Of a stretch of DNA of 64,000 nucleotides, positions 1 to 10,232 are shown in pieces. The position numbers and the translations under genes were made by a program. Numbering within the stretch: the stretch's first letter is position 1; every line of letters begins with the position of its first letter. Under the pieces are notes generated by a model that was not told where the DNA came from, did no database searches, and saw nothing but the letters and a program-made list of their open reading frames with translations. The stretch covers positions 2,852,001-2,916,000 of the forward strand of contig CM066302.1 of the NCBI GenBank assembly GCA_033807695.1, written 5' to 3'. The DNA comes from Daedaleopsis sinensis (Eukaryota > Basidiomycota > Agaricomycetes > Polyporales > Polyporaceae).

Positions 1-299
1 CTTGTTCCATTTGCTGCCGCTTTTCACTGATCGGCATCCGATCTCGCAGGTTATTCAGACTCTTTTTCCACTATGATATGCAACATGTGACCTTGCCATA
101 AAACTTGCCATGCCTGTCATCGTTACTGCATGCTATCCCGGATCAACCGTATCAGCCGGAAACGGGACGTAAGTCCGCCTGTATGCGGATCCTATCTGCT
201 CATCCAGCCGCAGTTTCTTCCCGTGACACTGACGACCGCGTCGTAGGTCCGTCTTCTCCTTTCCCATACTCTAGTGTATCATGAAGCTAAACTGTCTCG

Positions 300-790
300 C
301 TAGGTGTATATGGTCTCTACGTCGTCCTGAATGATGTAGCCCTGGCCAGTATTGAGCTGAGAGAAGAAGGATGTGTATTAAGCACACATTTAGTAAGATG
401 AGAGAACCCATCTCCAGGCACGCCGTCCAAGGCCATACCTTCATCTCCATGAGCTCGCGACTACTCACAAGACTGACAGTGGGAGAACCCGCTAGACTAT
501 CCGAGACCTGAGCTCCGTTGGTTCGCATCACATCACTTATAGGGTAATCGCCCCTTGAGATTAGATGTTATCGAAAAAGGGCATATCTTCTTCGTCTACC
601 TCCTTCTACTTCAGTACTTACCACACAGATGACTAGCTCCCTCCGCAAGATCTTCCCACCGCTGCTAACCGCGACTGAGCGGTATGATCCTCCGTGCGTA
701 AATCCTCCGTGTTCCCACAATGCTGACGTCAAGGAACTTAGCCTGATCAAGGTACCGGGTCCCTCCAGTTTGCGTCCGTAGCTAACCCAT
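300..790 (-). CDS. Possible 3' end of an unrecognised gene (low confidence)
   Basis: Read on the minus strand, a stretch from about 790 to 620 is open and ends in a good donor (GTAAGTACTG). A later piece starting near 531 runs to a donor at GTATGG (near 437). A pyrimidine-rich acceptor (CTTCTCTCAG) then leads into a short last exon (about 357-300) that would encode LNTGQGYIIQDDVETIYT and a stop. The splice sites and the acidic tail look gene-like. I do not recognise the protein, cannot define the start, and cannot exclude chance. It would be divergent from the membrane-protein gene at 990, with little room for a shared promoter. Positions 1-299 show nothing I can support. Confidence 0.25.
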
Positions 791-989
791 TTCAAACCTG
801 CACCCACGCAGCGACAACTTCTCTTTGATGAGGTGACACCGCTATCAGTGCCAGAGCGCGTAGAGAGCTATTCTCGTCTCCATGACGCGCGCGATGGCAT
901 TGATGGGGTGAGTTATCGCCGAACATAAAGACCCGGACATTGTCTATCGCACGCGGTCGCGCTCGGTCATCGTCCTCCCAACTACCGTC

Positions 990-2402
990 ATGACACCTAA
1001 CGGAGCAAAGCACTTCCCCATTGATGAGGCGTACCTCATCGGAGGTTGGATGGAGTCATTCTTCTGGGGTAAGTCATGCATACATGACGACCTTAGAGTA
1101 TGATCTGATTTCCCGCAGGTCTGTACACACTTCTCTTCGCAATGTCAATATACGGAATCCACAAGAAGCGACGGGAGGGCGTTAACACGTTCACGACGGT
1201 CTCCATCGTCATTCTGCAAGTTTCCCCTGGCTACTATAAAGTAATGACAAAGCTGACTTCGTGTTATTAGCTACTTGCTCGCGACATCACACATGTTCCT
1301 CGCGCTCGTTCGCCTGATCCAAGGCTTTATACTGTACCGCGAGACCATAGGTCCTATTCTGTACTTTGCCAACATCTCGGTTCGTCTCAATGTCGCAAAG
1401 GATTACATCTACATCACCAACGTATGTGTCGCTTCGTCATACCTCCAGCTAAGCTGATACTGATTCAACTATGCCATTACTAGTTGGCTGTGGGCGACGC
1501 TGTCGTCGCCTGGCGGCTGTACGTTGTATGGGGCCGAAAGTTTTGGATAGCTATAGTACCGGCACTGATGATTGTCGGGGAGTTCAGTACGTCATGAGCG
1601 CATCTGTCGTGTGCTGTGGTTCAAGAGAAACTGATCTTTCTGTCTCAGTCTGCGGTTACGGTTCCATCTCCCAATGGTTCCTACCGAATCCGAACCCGGT
1701 CGTTATCGCACACTGGGGTCAAGGGATCTTCATCATCTCCTTGACTTCAAACATCGTCATCACGGGCGCCATTGCTACTCGTATTTGGTGAGACTCTGGA
1801 AACCTCTGCATCCTGCTACTGAATGCTGATCACGGCCACATCGTAGGTACATGACATCACGCACGCGCCGCCTGCTCAACGTCGAGAGCCACGACAACTA
1901 TAGTCGCGCGGTTCTCCTCATCGTCGAGTCCGGCGCTCTGATCGCCGCTGCCAAGATCATCGAGTTCACGCTCTTCAAGCTTGCCCCTGTGGACGGCTTG
2001 AACGGTCTCAACGCCCTATATATCGTCTACGAGGCCATGCCCCAGATCACTGTGAGTTGCTTTCCTATGGGGGACGTACATAGCTGACGACCTTATCTGG
2101 ATCTACAGGGTCTCGCCCCGACTGCAATCGTCTATGCAGTGAACAACGGGTACACCCAGAAGGACGATTACTATACCACCGGCGCGAAATCGACCATCCT
2201 GTTCGCCAGCGGCAATACCGGGACCGATACGTTCGCCGGTTCGGAGCCAGCTACCCACCTTTCAGACCCGTCCATGTCGACCATCGCCTTCACGGGCAGC
2301 ATGGTTCCTGGTGCGGCCAAAGAGAAGTCGGAGAAGCCTCCCCGTGGGACGCAGTGGAGGACGGCTTCGTCGTCGGAGTACGAGCCTACATCGCCGGTCT
2401 AA
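990..2402 (+). CDS. Multi-pass membrane protein, fungal 7TM-like, 355 aa
   Basis: Seven exons (990-1068, 1119-1215, 1271-1421, 1484-1586, 1649-1787, 1847-2051, 2109-2402) join in frame to 355 residues. The product has about seven hydrophobic segments, starting with a helix around residues 18-40 after a short polar N-terminus. It ends in a hydrophilic Ser/Thr-rich tail of about 80 residues. Similar predicted seven-span proteins of unknown function are abundant in agaricomycetes. The topology (outside N-terminus, long cytoplasmic tail) resembles receptors, but I see no motif that fixes a ligand or G-protein role. The second intron (1216-1270) starts with GC instead of GT: exon frames on both sides require it, and the GT alternatives break the frame. 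The start is the first ATG in frame with the hydrophobic core. Confidence 0.75.
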
Positions 2403-2892
2403 GATCTTCTCACATTTTTATTCGGTACGTGCGCAGGGATGCGTTGTAACTTGCAAGTGTACTACTACTGAGTCGGTGTAAGAGTCGCATTAGATAAAGA
2501 GGCCTCCACACGATGCCCTCACCGGAATATGTCGCATGTCCATCTTTCGTTCACTATCGTTCATTATATCCGTTGCATTCATAGCCACGTAAAACTCGCT
2601 ACAACAATGCAACATCCCTTCCTTTTGACCTTCCATTGAGCTATAGATGCATTGTGACAGTGCCCAAACTTGACGAGTTGCTTCAAGAGCTGTAACAACT
2701 TGTACCAAGCGGTTCAATAACTTCACGTCCGCGAATGCTAAGAATTACCGCCATCCTCGATCGGCTTGTCCCATTACGGGACATGTCGTTTGATGTCGGG
2801 ACGGGTAGGGCGTCTATTATGGTGTCACAAGTTACAACCGACCACCACGTTCAAGACTGTTCAAATTCAAGATCTGTGTATCACTCAGCGAA
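2403..2892. other. Intergenic: 3' flank and DUF6697 upstream region
   Basis: This 490-base stretch separates the membrane-protein gene from the first DUF6697 gene. I see short open frames on both strands without splice context, and no repeat or RNA gene. Confidence 0.5.
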
Positions 2893-4840
2893 ATGGACGT
2901 GAAACCCGCGAACGAGGTGGACAAACTCACGTCCAATTTGCAGGTGTATGAGGGCCTGGTCAAAGACCAAGCTGCCGAGATCGCGGCGCTGAAGGCGGAA
3001 GTAGCCTTTCTCAAAAAACAGGTGCGCAACCGCGAGAACTCCTCGCATCAGGAGGGTAAAGTCAGTGCGATACGCCCCTTATACTCTACCACTTTGACCA
3101 ATGTTTTCCCAAGCCGCAAACAGAGTTAGAGGTTCCCGACGAGGACTCTAAGCCTCGCCCGGCTACTATCAGGGATACCCCTATTAGTACTGCCAGTGGG
3201 TCAGTCGCCGGAGGATCGGTTGACGACCCTCTGATAATTGACGATGACAATGAGAATGACGGCGCGCCCGACCACGGTGCTGACGGGCCATTGACCGAAC
3301 AGAGCTCTGAAGTGAGTCACAGCTCTAATCACTGCCCAAGAGTATGCCTGCCGCGACCCAGGCTATGATTAATCCGATTTTATACAGGCGCAAGCCCGCC
3401 TTTCACTCGCTAAGCAAGAGTCCAATATTGAGGCGGCTCCCAGAACACAATTCTTTCAGCAAAATCTCCCGCAAAGGCAAGCAGCGATTCAGGGCCTTGA
3501 ATGACAGCCCGCGAAAGAAACCGAAGCTCGACCCCGAGATCGGTGCCCCTGCTGCTCCCCCGAGTCCCCCGCATTCGGAGCACTTTGATCCTCCTTTCTT
3601 ACCCCCCACCCCAGCCTCTGAAGATCCCGAACATGATCCCGAGCCTTTTAGGATGCAAGAAGCCGACTTGCAAGAAGATGCATCGGATGCATCGTCGCTC
3701 ACGTCACTCTCCGACACGGAGCCGCCCACACCCTCGCGTTCCGCTAGCCCTGCTGGAGATCACGATCACGATCACGACGCGAACTTGGAGCAGCGTAGGG
3801 CGACCTACCAGCGTCGCTCAACCTCTGAGTTGTCGTACCTGGATGAGCCTGCGACACAGTCAGAAGTCGACGAAAACGGTGCGGGGCCTTCTAGAGTCTC
3901 CCGCACTCACCAGGTAAATTCTCATCACTTCCCCGACTTCTGCATACACTTATCGAATATATCCGCCGACGTAGTCTTCGTCTTCCCGCCGTGTAGGCCA
4001 CCCCGCACATCCGCGCCCCGCAACTTCGCGTTCTCGCGCGTCCCCCGCGCCACGCGTCGACCGCCGCCTCACAGATGCGCAGCCGTACACTCTCGCTCTC
4101 GCCGATCGCTCCATCCTCAAGCTTCGGGTGAACCGCACGGAGATGTCCGCGCTCTTCAAGGGTCACTCGCAGTCGATGTGCGTGCGCACCGCCGGGCGCG
4201 ACTTCCTCTACCCGAAAGTCGACATGAACCCGTTTCTGCCGCGCCAGGCGGGCGCGCCCGGCCTGATCTACCGCGCGAAGCACGGGGGCGCCTGGCACTG
4301 GAAGGGCGAGGAGCAGACGCTCTTTGTCGGGCTGAAGGACGGCGTGTTCAAGTACTGCGGCCAGTATCGGATCGTTCCTGCCGAGCCGCTTGGGAGAGAG
4401 GATTTCCGCACATTGACGACGAGGGTGCGCGAGTTTTACCCGCTGCACGGAGGTTGGGACTTACTGCAGGATTGACTGATATAGGTGAAGAAACTGTGGG
4501 CTGCGACCGTGGGGAAGGGGTCGCGCTACAAGGACATTCGCGTCCGTATCGTCACGAGGCGTGACCATGGGCGCGAGGCGACGGCTGAGGAGATCGCGCG
4601 CGTCGTGTCTGACAGAAGCAACCACTACAAAGGACTTCTCGAGACTGAGGAGATCCTATCGGCTTACGAACAAGGCCAAGAGGTGAGTTGTCGAGTATGG
4701 GAAGTATTCTAGATCGCCTACTGACTGCAGTTGTATGGTATGACACATAGAGGTTGCTTGTTTGGCGCATGGATTGCATCGGTTTCGACCAAGACTTCCT
4801 TCGCGACGTTAAACGCAAGCTGTCGGACAGAAGCTCGTAG
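2893..4840 (+). CDS. DUF6697 coiled-coil protein, copy 1 (546 aa)
   Basis: Six exons (2893-3055, 3124-3311, 3362-3913, 3975-4424, 4485-4682, 4751-4840) join in frame to 546 residues. Residues about 8-45 form a heptad-rich coiled coil with the core DQAAEIAALKAEVAFLKKQV. A long acidic, Ser/Pro-rich, disordered middle carries a basic SPRKKPKL patch that could be a nuclear localisation signal. The C-terminal third is the DUF6697 domain: MCVRTAGRDFLYP, VDMNPFLP, a GLIYR strand, WHWKGEEQTLFVG, a KYxGxYR block, and a final helix with EEIARVVSDRSN. The ending LLVWRMDCIGFDQDFLR matches its paralog. DUF6697 is a basidiomycete domain of unknown function; the charged linker and NLS-like patch suggest a nuclear role by inference only. 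The 3312-3361 intron is just 50 nt. Conserved introns and 40-60% apparent identity show common descent with the gene at 6642. Confidence 0.85.
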
Positions 4841-5436
4841 TAATCCATACGTATCTTTCTCCGTTTGTCAGCATCTTTCACCTCTCTAATAGCTTTGTCG
4901 TGAGCACGGGCAACTGGAGGATTATGATACGATGAGCAGTCATGATTAGTACTGGTCGTTGCTGCGATCCCTCGTCACCAACATGCTCACGTCAGCCCCA
5001 TCTGAACTTGTCCTTGCAGTTGAATCACTGAAAGATTGCCTGAAACTGTAGCTCGGAGGTGTGTATATCAAGTTACGGTCACACTGACTCCGAGTCTGTA
5101 AACCTCCGGTACCACTCAGAATTTACGCCGTTGACACACGGTGCAGTGACAGCGCGCTTATTTAAGCTGGTAATGACGTCGGACAAGTACTCGGACTCCT
5201 AGCGCTAGCCTAGCCAGTGCTGTTATGCCCCACCACCACTAGTACTTAGGAGGAGAACAAGACAAGCACATCGACAAGCCCGAAGACATCAGAGCTAGGT
5301 AACTCATACCTAGTGATTCTTAGCTTCTCAGACACTGCTACCATTTATCGGAAGTTCTATTACTACTCCGCCTAGTACTCTTCCCCCTCTTCAACGAGCC
5401 ACCTCCGACCACCCCCCGTTGCTGTATAATTTGACC
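4841..5436. other. Intergenic, no gene seen
   Basis: About 600 bases between DUF6697 copy 1 and the Cys-rich mini-gene. No sizeable open frame, no repeat and no RNA-like fold stand out. The AT-leaning stretch GCTGTATAAT at 5421-5430 lies only a few bases before the next ATG, too close for a TATA box in a normal transcript. Confidence 0.5.
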
Positions 5437-5838
5437 ATGGATGGGTGCGATCAGTGCTGTGCGGCATGCTGTGGGGCCTGCTGTAAGTTCTACTTGGTAC
5501 ACGCTCAGTGGAGAGGACCTACACTGACCTTATCGCTTATGCTGTGCTAACTTACCAGGTCTCGCTTGCACGCAATCCCTCCAAATGTACTGTTTTTCGG
5601 GTACGTTTCTCTAGCTCTGCGACTTGGATTGCCGCAGAGATCCAGCCCAAGAACTACCTCCCCAGCACCATGTGGCTATGACGGGACCAGCAGTCGTCGA
5701 GCCGGGTGTTGCAAGAGCTGTTGCAAGAGCTCCCTCGATATAGAAGACGAGATCACCGAGAGACGACTGGCCGAAGAGAAGCTGAGTGTACAGCCCGCGG
5801 CGCAGAAGCCCATGTTGGAGAAGCCAGCGGGCACATGA
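5437..5838 (+). CDS. Small Cys-rich protein with CC pairs, 86 aa
   Basis: Three exons (5437-5482, 5559-5600, 5666-5838) give an 86-residue protein. The first 20 residues hold repeated cysteine pairs spaced by two small residues (CDQCCAACCGACCLACT). A second cluster, GCCKSCCKSS, lies near residue 53. The tail is a charged helix rich in Glu, Lys and Arg. There is no classical signal peptide. Cys-rich mini-proteins of this plan (CC-rich head, EEE/RRR tail) are common, uncharacterised genes in polypores. Metal binding, palmitoylated membrane attachment or disulfide cross-linking are possible; none is shown. Exon 3 must use the acceptor at 5664-5665; the earlier CAG brings a stop in frame. It sits alone between the two DUF6697 paralogs and in the same direction. 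Confidence 0.7.
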
Positions 5839-6641
5839 AGTGTCCTCAAGACGGCTCGCCCTCCAAACACTTGCCCGTGACGTGGGTACCGTTGTCTCAC
5901 CTGAATACGAATCCAGCTGAAAAATGCGAGAATTCCACAGACTTCTTCATGCATCCTCGAGGCGCTATGGACAGGAAGTCGAACCTTCGTATGTCTCGAT
6001 GGTCGTCCTGAATGTCCATTCAACGTCGCTATCAGAGAACCACAATATCTCTATTCACCGTGGCAGCATGCCACATCGTGTTACATTACAGTTCTCCTTC
6101 GTGTCGCATTGCTCACGCGTACTTAGACATTGTATATGGATCATATTGATGTAAAGTGACTGAAGTGACTATCACAGATGAAACGAGCTCGTCGCTCGCT
6201 TAGCCCTCCGAGCCTCCATGAGAACGGGACCAGTTGTTCAGCCACTTCTACCACGACATACCGTGCCCAAGAATGTGTCGCTCGGGCAATGACTGCGATG
6301 GACTACTCCAAAGCGCGCTCTGCGTGCCCGCCGCTGCGTCACAGAAGCTAGAAGTCGATGACGCAGCCATGGCAAGCGGGGGCTATAGACTTGGAAGGCC
6401 GCTCGAGGTTTCGGCTGGGAGGATAGGTAGCCTGTCGAGGTCCACATCTTTTGGATCTCAGGCCTAGGTTCAGCCTCAGAAGGAGGTTGAGCAAGAGGTT
6501 CAAACATCCCCAAGCGCCTCGCGAGGCCACATTCGAACCAAAGTAGGATCGCGTGAACACCAGATGATGCTGCGGCAGACCGCGCGACTCGCCCGACGCC
6601 AGCGCGACCACTGCATCATCATAACCACATCACTATCCACG
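5839..6641. other. Intergenic with weak coding signal before DUF6697 copy 2
   Basis: About 800 bases. A 58-codon open frame starts at 6178 (MKRARRSLSPPS...) right after an acceptor-like CACAG, and the frame of the next gene stays open upstream from its ATG (6642) back to 6468. Either could be an unrecognised upstream exon or chance. I chose 6642 as the next start because it aligns with the first codons of the paralog. Confidence 0.35.
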
Positions 6642-8554
6642 ATGAGTTCTCAGCCAGATGATGTGGCATCCAAACTGAAGTCTCATCTAAAAGTCTACGA
6701 AGATCTCCTCAGGGACCAGGCGGCAGAGATTGCGTCTCTGAAAGCAGAGGTTGCCTATCTCAAGAAACAAGTACTAGTAGAGCCTCAGAACGAAGGTCCC
6801 GCTGGCAAAGCCATCGCTGCTCAGGTGAGGACATCATCGCTGATCTCTATCATAATTACTACATAGAAGCGGCTCTACTTCTCGTTCGAGTAGCTACCAG
6901 CCAGAAACACTAGTAAAGTTAACTCGGCATTGCTGAAGACTCCCCCTGCGTCGATCAACAGCTCTCGCGATCAGGGTGTTATTGAACTTGAAGATAGTGA
7001 AGAAGAAAGCTTCAAGAGGTCGCGTCGTACTAGCCCAGCAGTGAGTGTATCTTTCATTTCAATCCGCCATTCTTTCATCATTGGTCGCCCCGTGGCGGAT
7101 GCTTGCGACAGAAACGCCCGAAGAAGCGCGAAAGTTCTCCTGCTCTCGCCGACCTCCCCAAGAAGTCACGCAAAAGAACACGAGGCAGGCTTGCCGATGA
7201 AAGTCCCAAGAAGAAGCCAAAACTTGCCTTGGAGGTCGTCATCCCTCGTTGGACGCCTCAACGCCTCAGTTCGTACACTAAATTTCAAGCAACATCGGCG
7301 GCGGCGGCCACGAATGTCTCTTCAGGCACTCTGGATGACTATGATGACTGGGATCTTTCCTCACTTTCCTCTCTTTCGTCAACTCCGTCTCGACCTAGTA
7401 CACCTTCTCCAGGCGAAGACTTCGGACGCTCTCCTCCCAACTACCTCGACCTTTCGAACTCCCTGTCTGCACTCAAGGAGGCTCCTCGACAGCCTTTACA
7501 CAACCAAAACGCTCTCTTCCAATCGTCCTCTCATGGAAACATAGATCGGAGCAGCAATCCAGGCCAAACCGCAGATCATTCTGCAGGCCCTTCTGACAAT
7601 GCAGCTGCTGGAAGCAGCACTGCGCTAAAAAAGGTGACGTGTTCCTGCTCTCTCACCGACACGACGCGCTGACATCGACGCACCTCGACCAGGCACCTCC
7701 CATGCCCCCCCGCACGCCGCGCCTCCGCACACGGCCTCCAGCTCCCCCCTCGCCCACCTCACCGACCTCACCGCAGCAGAACGAGCGGCTAGCGGGCGCC
7801 GCGACGTTCGAGGTCGTCGTCGCCGACCCCGCCCTCCTCCGCGTCGCCGTGAACCGCAAGCAGACGTCGAGCATCTTCGGCGGCAGCTTCCTCCCGATGT
7901 GCGTGCGCACCGCCGGCCGCGACTTCCTCTACCCGCGCGTGGACATGAACCCGCTCCTCCCGCGCGCCGCCGGGCGCCCGGGGCTCATCTACCGCGGAGG
8001 GGACGGCCCCGGCTGGCACTGGAAGGGCGAAGTGCAGACGCTCTTTGTTGGGGTGCGCAACGGGGCGTACAAGTACTTTGGCGAGTACCGGATGGCGCTC
8101 GCCGCGCCGCTGTCCGTCGAGGAGTACTGCGCGATGGGTTATGAGGTGGGTCCCATCCCTTGCCGCTGTATGGCGACTTCCGACGACGTTCCCGTTCTCA
8201 CTGGTGGACTGCACCCTAGTTGAAGAAGAAGTGGGCGAAGGGCATGGCGCGCAAGTCAAAGTACAAGGACATCCGCGTCCGCATAGTGACCAGGCGGGAC
8301 AAGGGGCGGGAGGCTACCGCGGAGGAGATCGCGCTCGTGGTTGCGAACAGGAGCGACAAGTACGACGACAAGCTGACTATCGACGACATCATCGACGCGT
8401 ATACACGTGGTGAACAGGTGCGTCGACTACGTCTATCGCCTGGATCGGTTTTAGGCCTCAACCATCCTCGGGATGACAGAAGTTGTTTGTGTGGCGCATG
8501 GAGTGTGTGGACTTTGACGAAGCTTTCTTGAAACGGCTCGTATCCAAGCTGTAG
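6642..8554 (+). CDS. DUF6697 coiled-coil protein, copy 2 (525 aa)
   Basis: Six exons (6642-6824, 6894-7040, 7112-7633, 7693-8145, 8220-8417, 8480-8554) give 525 residues. The order is the same as in copy 1: a coiled coil (DQAAEIASLKAEVAYLKKQV) at residues about 18-40, an acidic DSEEES patch, a Lys-rich stretch ending SPKKKPKL that resembles an NLS, a Ser/Pro-rich linker, then the DUF6697 domain (MCVRTAGRDFLYPRVDMNPL, GLIYR, WHWKGEVQTLFVG, KYFGEYR, KYKDIRVRIVTRR, EEIALVVANRSDKYD) and the ending LFVWRMECVDFDEAFLK. The intron before the domain's last block falls at the same codon as in copy 1, and both copies have a 198-nt fifth exon. The linkers have diverged far more than the domain, so the domain and coiled coil are the constrained parts. 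Confidence 0.88.
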
Positions 8555-8614
8555 AGTATATCGCGATGCATTTCCTATCTGTACGATGCTCGTGCTTTCA
8601 ATGGCGAGGACAGT

Positions 8615-10232
8615 TCACAACCGCTCAATACTTGCATCCGGACCGAAGACCTTCTTGATCTGGGCATCTGCTCGCCGGCGGAACTCGACCAAGTGCCGAG
8701 CGCGCTTGTCGCCGTCCTCAGCCACGAATTTGTCGATGCAGAACGCACGCAACTCGCTCTCCTACCGCAGCATATTAACGTGAAGCCGGTCTGCCATGAG
8801 CGGCGACAAGACGCACCGTTTCCGGGAACCCGCCGTAAATCTCGACTACCGCGTCGTTCAACCCCTTCTCCGACGAGAGGCTGGTCCTCCCGAGCGCCGC
8901 CGTCAACGTGTCGATGGCGTCCGAAGACTGAGCGAGGAGCTGTTGTGCCTTGGCTTTGCGGTAGTACCTGCATCCGCATCCTCATCAGCTGCAGCTCCGA
9001 CCACCCCCTGCGACGACAACACGAGTAGTGTCTCACCCCTTCCCGTAGTCCACATCCAGCCGGATAGCCTTCTCCGCGTCCTCAAGTGCCTTATCCGCGT
9101 CCTGCCCGTCCCCCGGCAGCAGCCACGTCGCCGCTCGGTTCGCGAAGCACACCGCGCCCAGCCGCTTCACCTCCTGCGTCTCCGCCGGGGTCGTCTTGTT
9201 CCCGAGCGCGTCCAGGACGGACTCGGACGCCGCGGTGTAGTGCGCGAGCGCCTGCGTGCGGTCCTTGCGCGCGAACGCGCTGTTGCCCAGCGCCTTCTCC
9301 TTTTCTGCGTTCTGGACGCCGTTCGCGAACCCTTTGACGTTCTCCGCGTGCAGGCCCTGCGCGACCTCCTCTTCCTCTGCGCTGCACACCGCCGGGGGCG
9401 TTCGAGTCAGCACGCTGGCAGAGCTTCGAGGCCACTCACCGAGTCTCCATGCGCCAGCTGAACGGGGCGGGGAGCGAGTCCAGGAAGGGCCGCAGAGCGG
9501 GGACGTGTCCGCCGAGCTTGCGCGAGATGACGAGCTCGGCTGGGAGTTGCGGTTGCAGAGGGGGCACCGGGGACGCCATGGCTTTCTTGACGGTGCTAGT
9601 ACATATCAGTCTGTAAGTAGTGTGCAGCCAGGAAGACGTCGTGGAGGACGTACGTCAGGACGAAATCAGAGGACGGCAGACCGGGCTCCCGGTTCCCCTC
9701 GGTTGCACGGAAGGTGCCCCTCTCGTCATCTAGCGCAGCGATGTATATGGCAAACGTGTCAGACCCAGCTACGACTGCAGCACTCGTCGTGAGCAGAACG
9801 ACGGGGGGCACTGACACACGATGATCTGGAAGTATGGCAGGCTGTCCGCCGTCGGGACGTCGGCCACGCGCCCCTCGCGGTCCGCGAAGCCCGCCTGGCT
9901 GAGCTGCACGACCCAGAACGAGCGCGGCCGGACGCGGAGCGCACGGAAGTCGAACGTCGCGAGGTCGACGCTAGACGTCGCCTCTTCGGTCGCGGTCGCG
10001 ATGCGGTCGATGAGCGAGGACACAGTATCCGGGTCCTGGCGGGAGAGGTGGCGCATCATGTCCTCGACGCTGCTCCCAGCCCCGCCTTGGTATCCGGAGA
10101 GCAGTTGCTGGGGACGGCGCGGAGTGTGAGCACGGAAGTGCGTAGTTGGATGACACTACTGTATGGATGGGACGTCCTGACCTGGATGGAGTTGAACAAC
10201 TCTGGAGACATGCCCGGGGGAGGGTCAGGCAT
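8615..10232 (-). CDS. TPR-domain protein, 425 aa
   Basis: Seven minus-strand exons (10232-10182, 10107-9816, 9774-9654, 9610-9440, 9381-9037, 8967-8817, 8761-8615) join to 425 residues. The N-terminal half is of unknown type (core FDFRALRVRPRSFWVVQLSQ). The C-terminal half holds tetratricopeptide-type helices: EKALGNSAFARKDRTQALAH (repeat 1), GAVCFANRAATWLL...ADKALEDAEKAIRLD (repeat 2), and YGKGYYRKAKAQQLL (repeat 3). TPRs are protein-binding scaffolds, often chaperone cofactors; the partner here is unknown. Two introns in this model are only 41 and 43 nt. The region around 9805 has six C in a row, and one extra C would give a longer continuous reading frame, so a frameshift is the alternative to the 41-nt intron. 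Start chosen at the first ATG in frame with the first acceptor. Confidence 0.7.
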
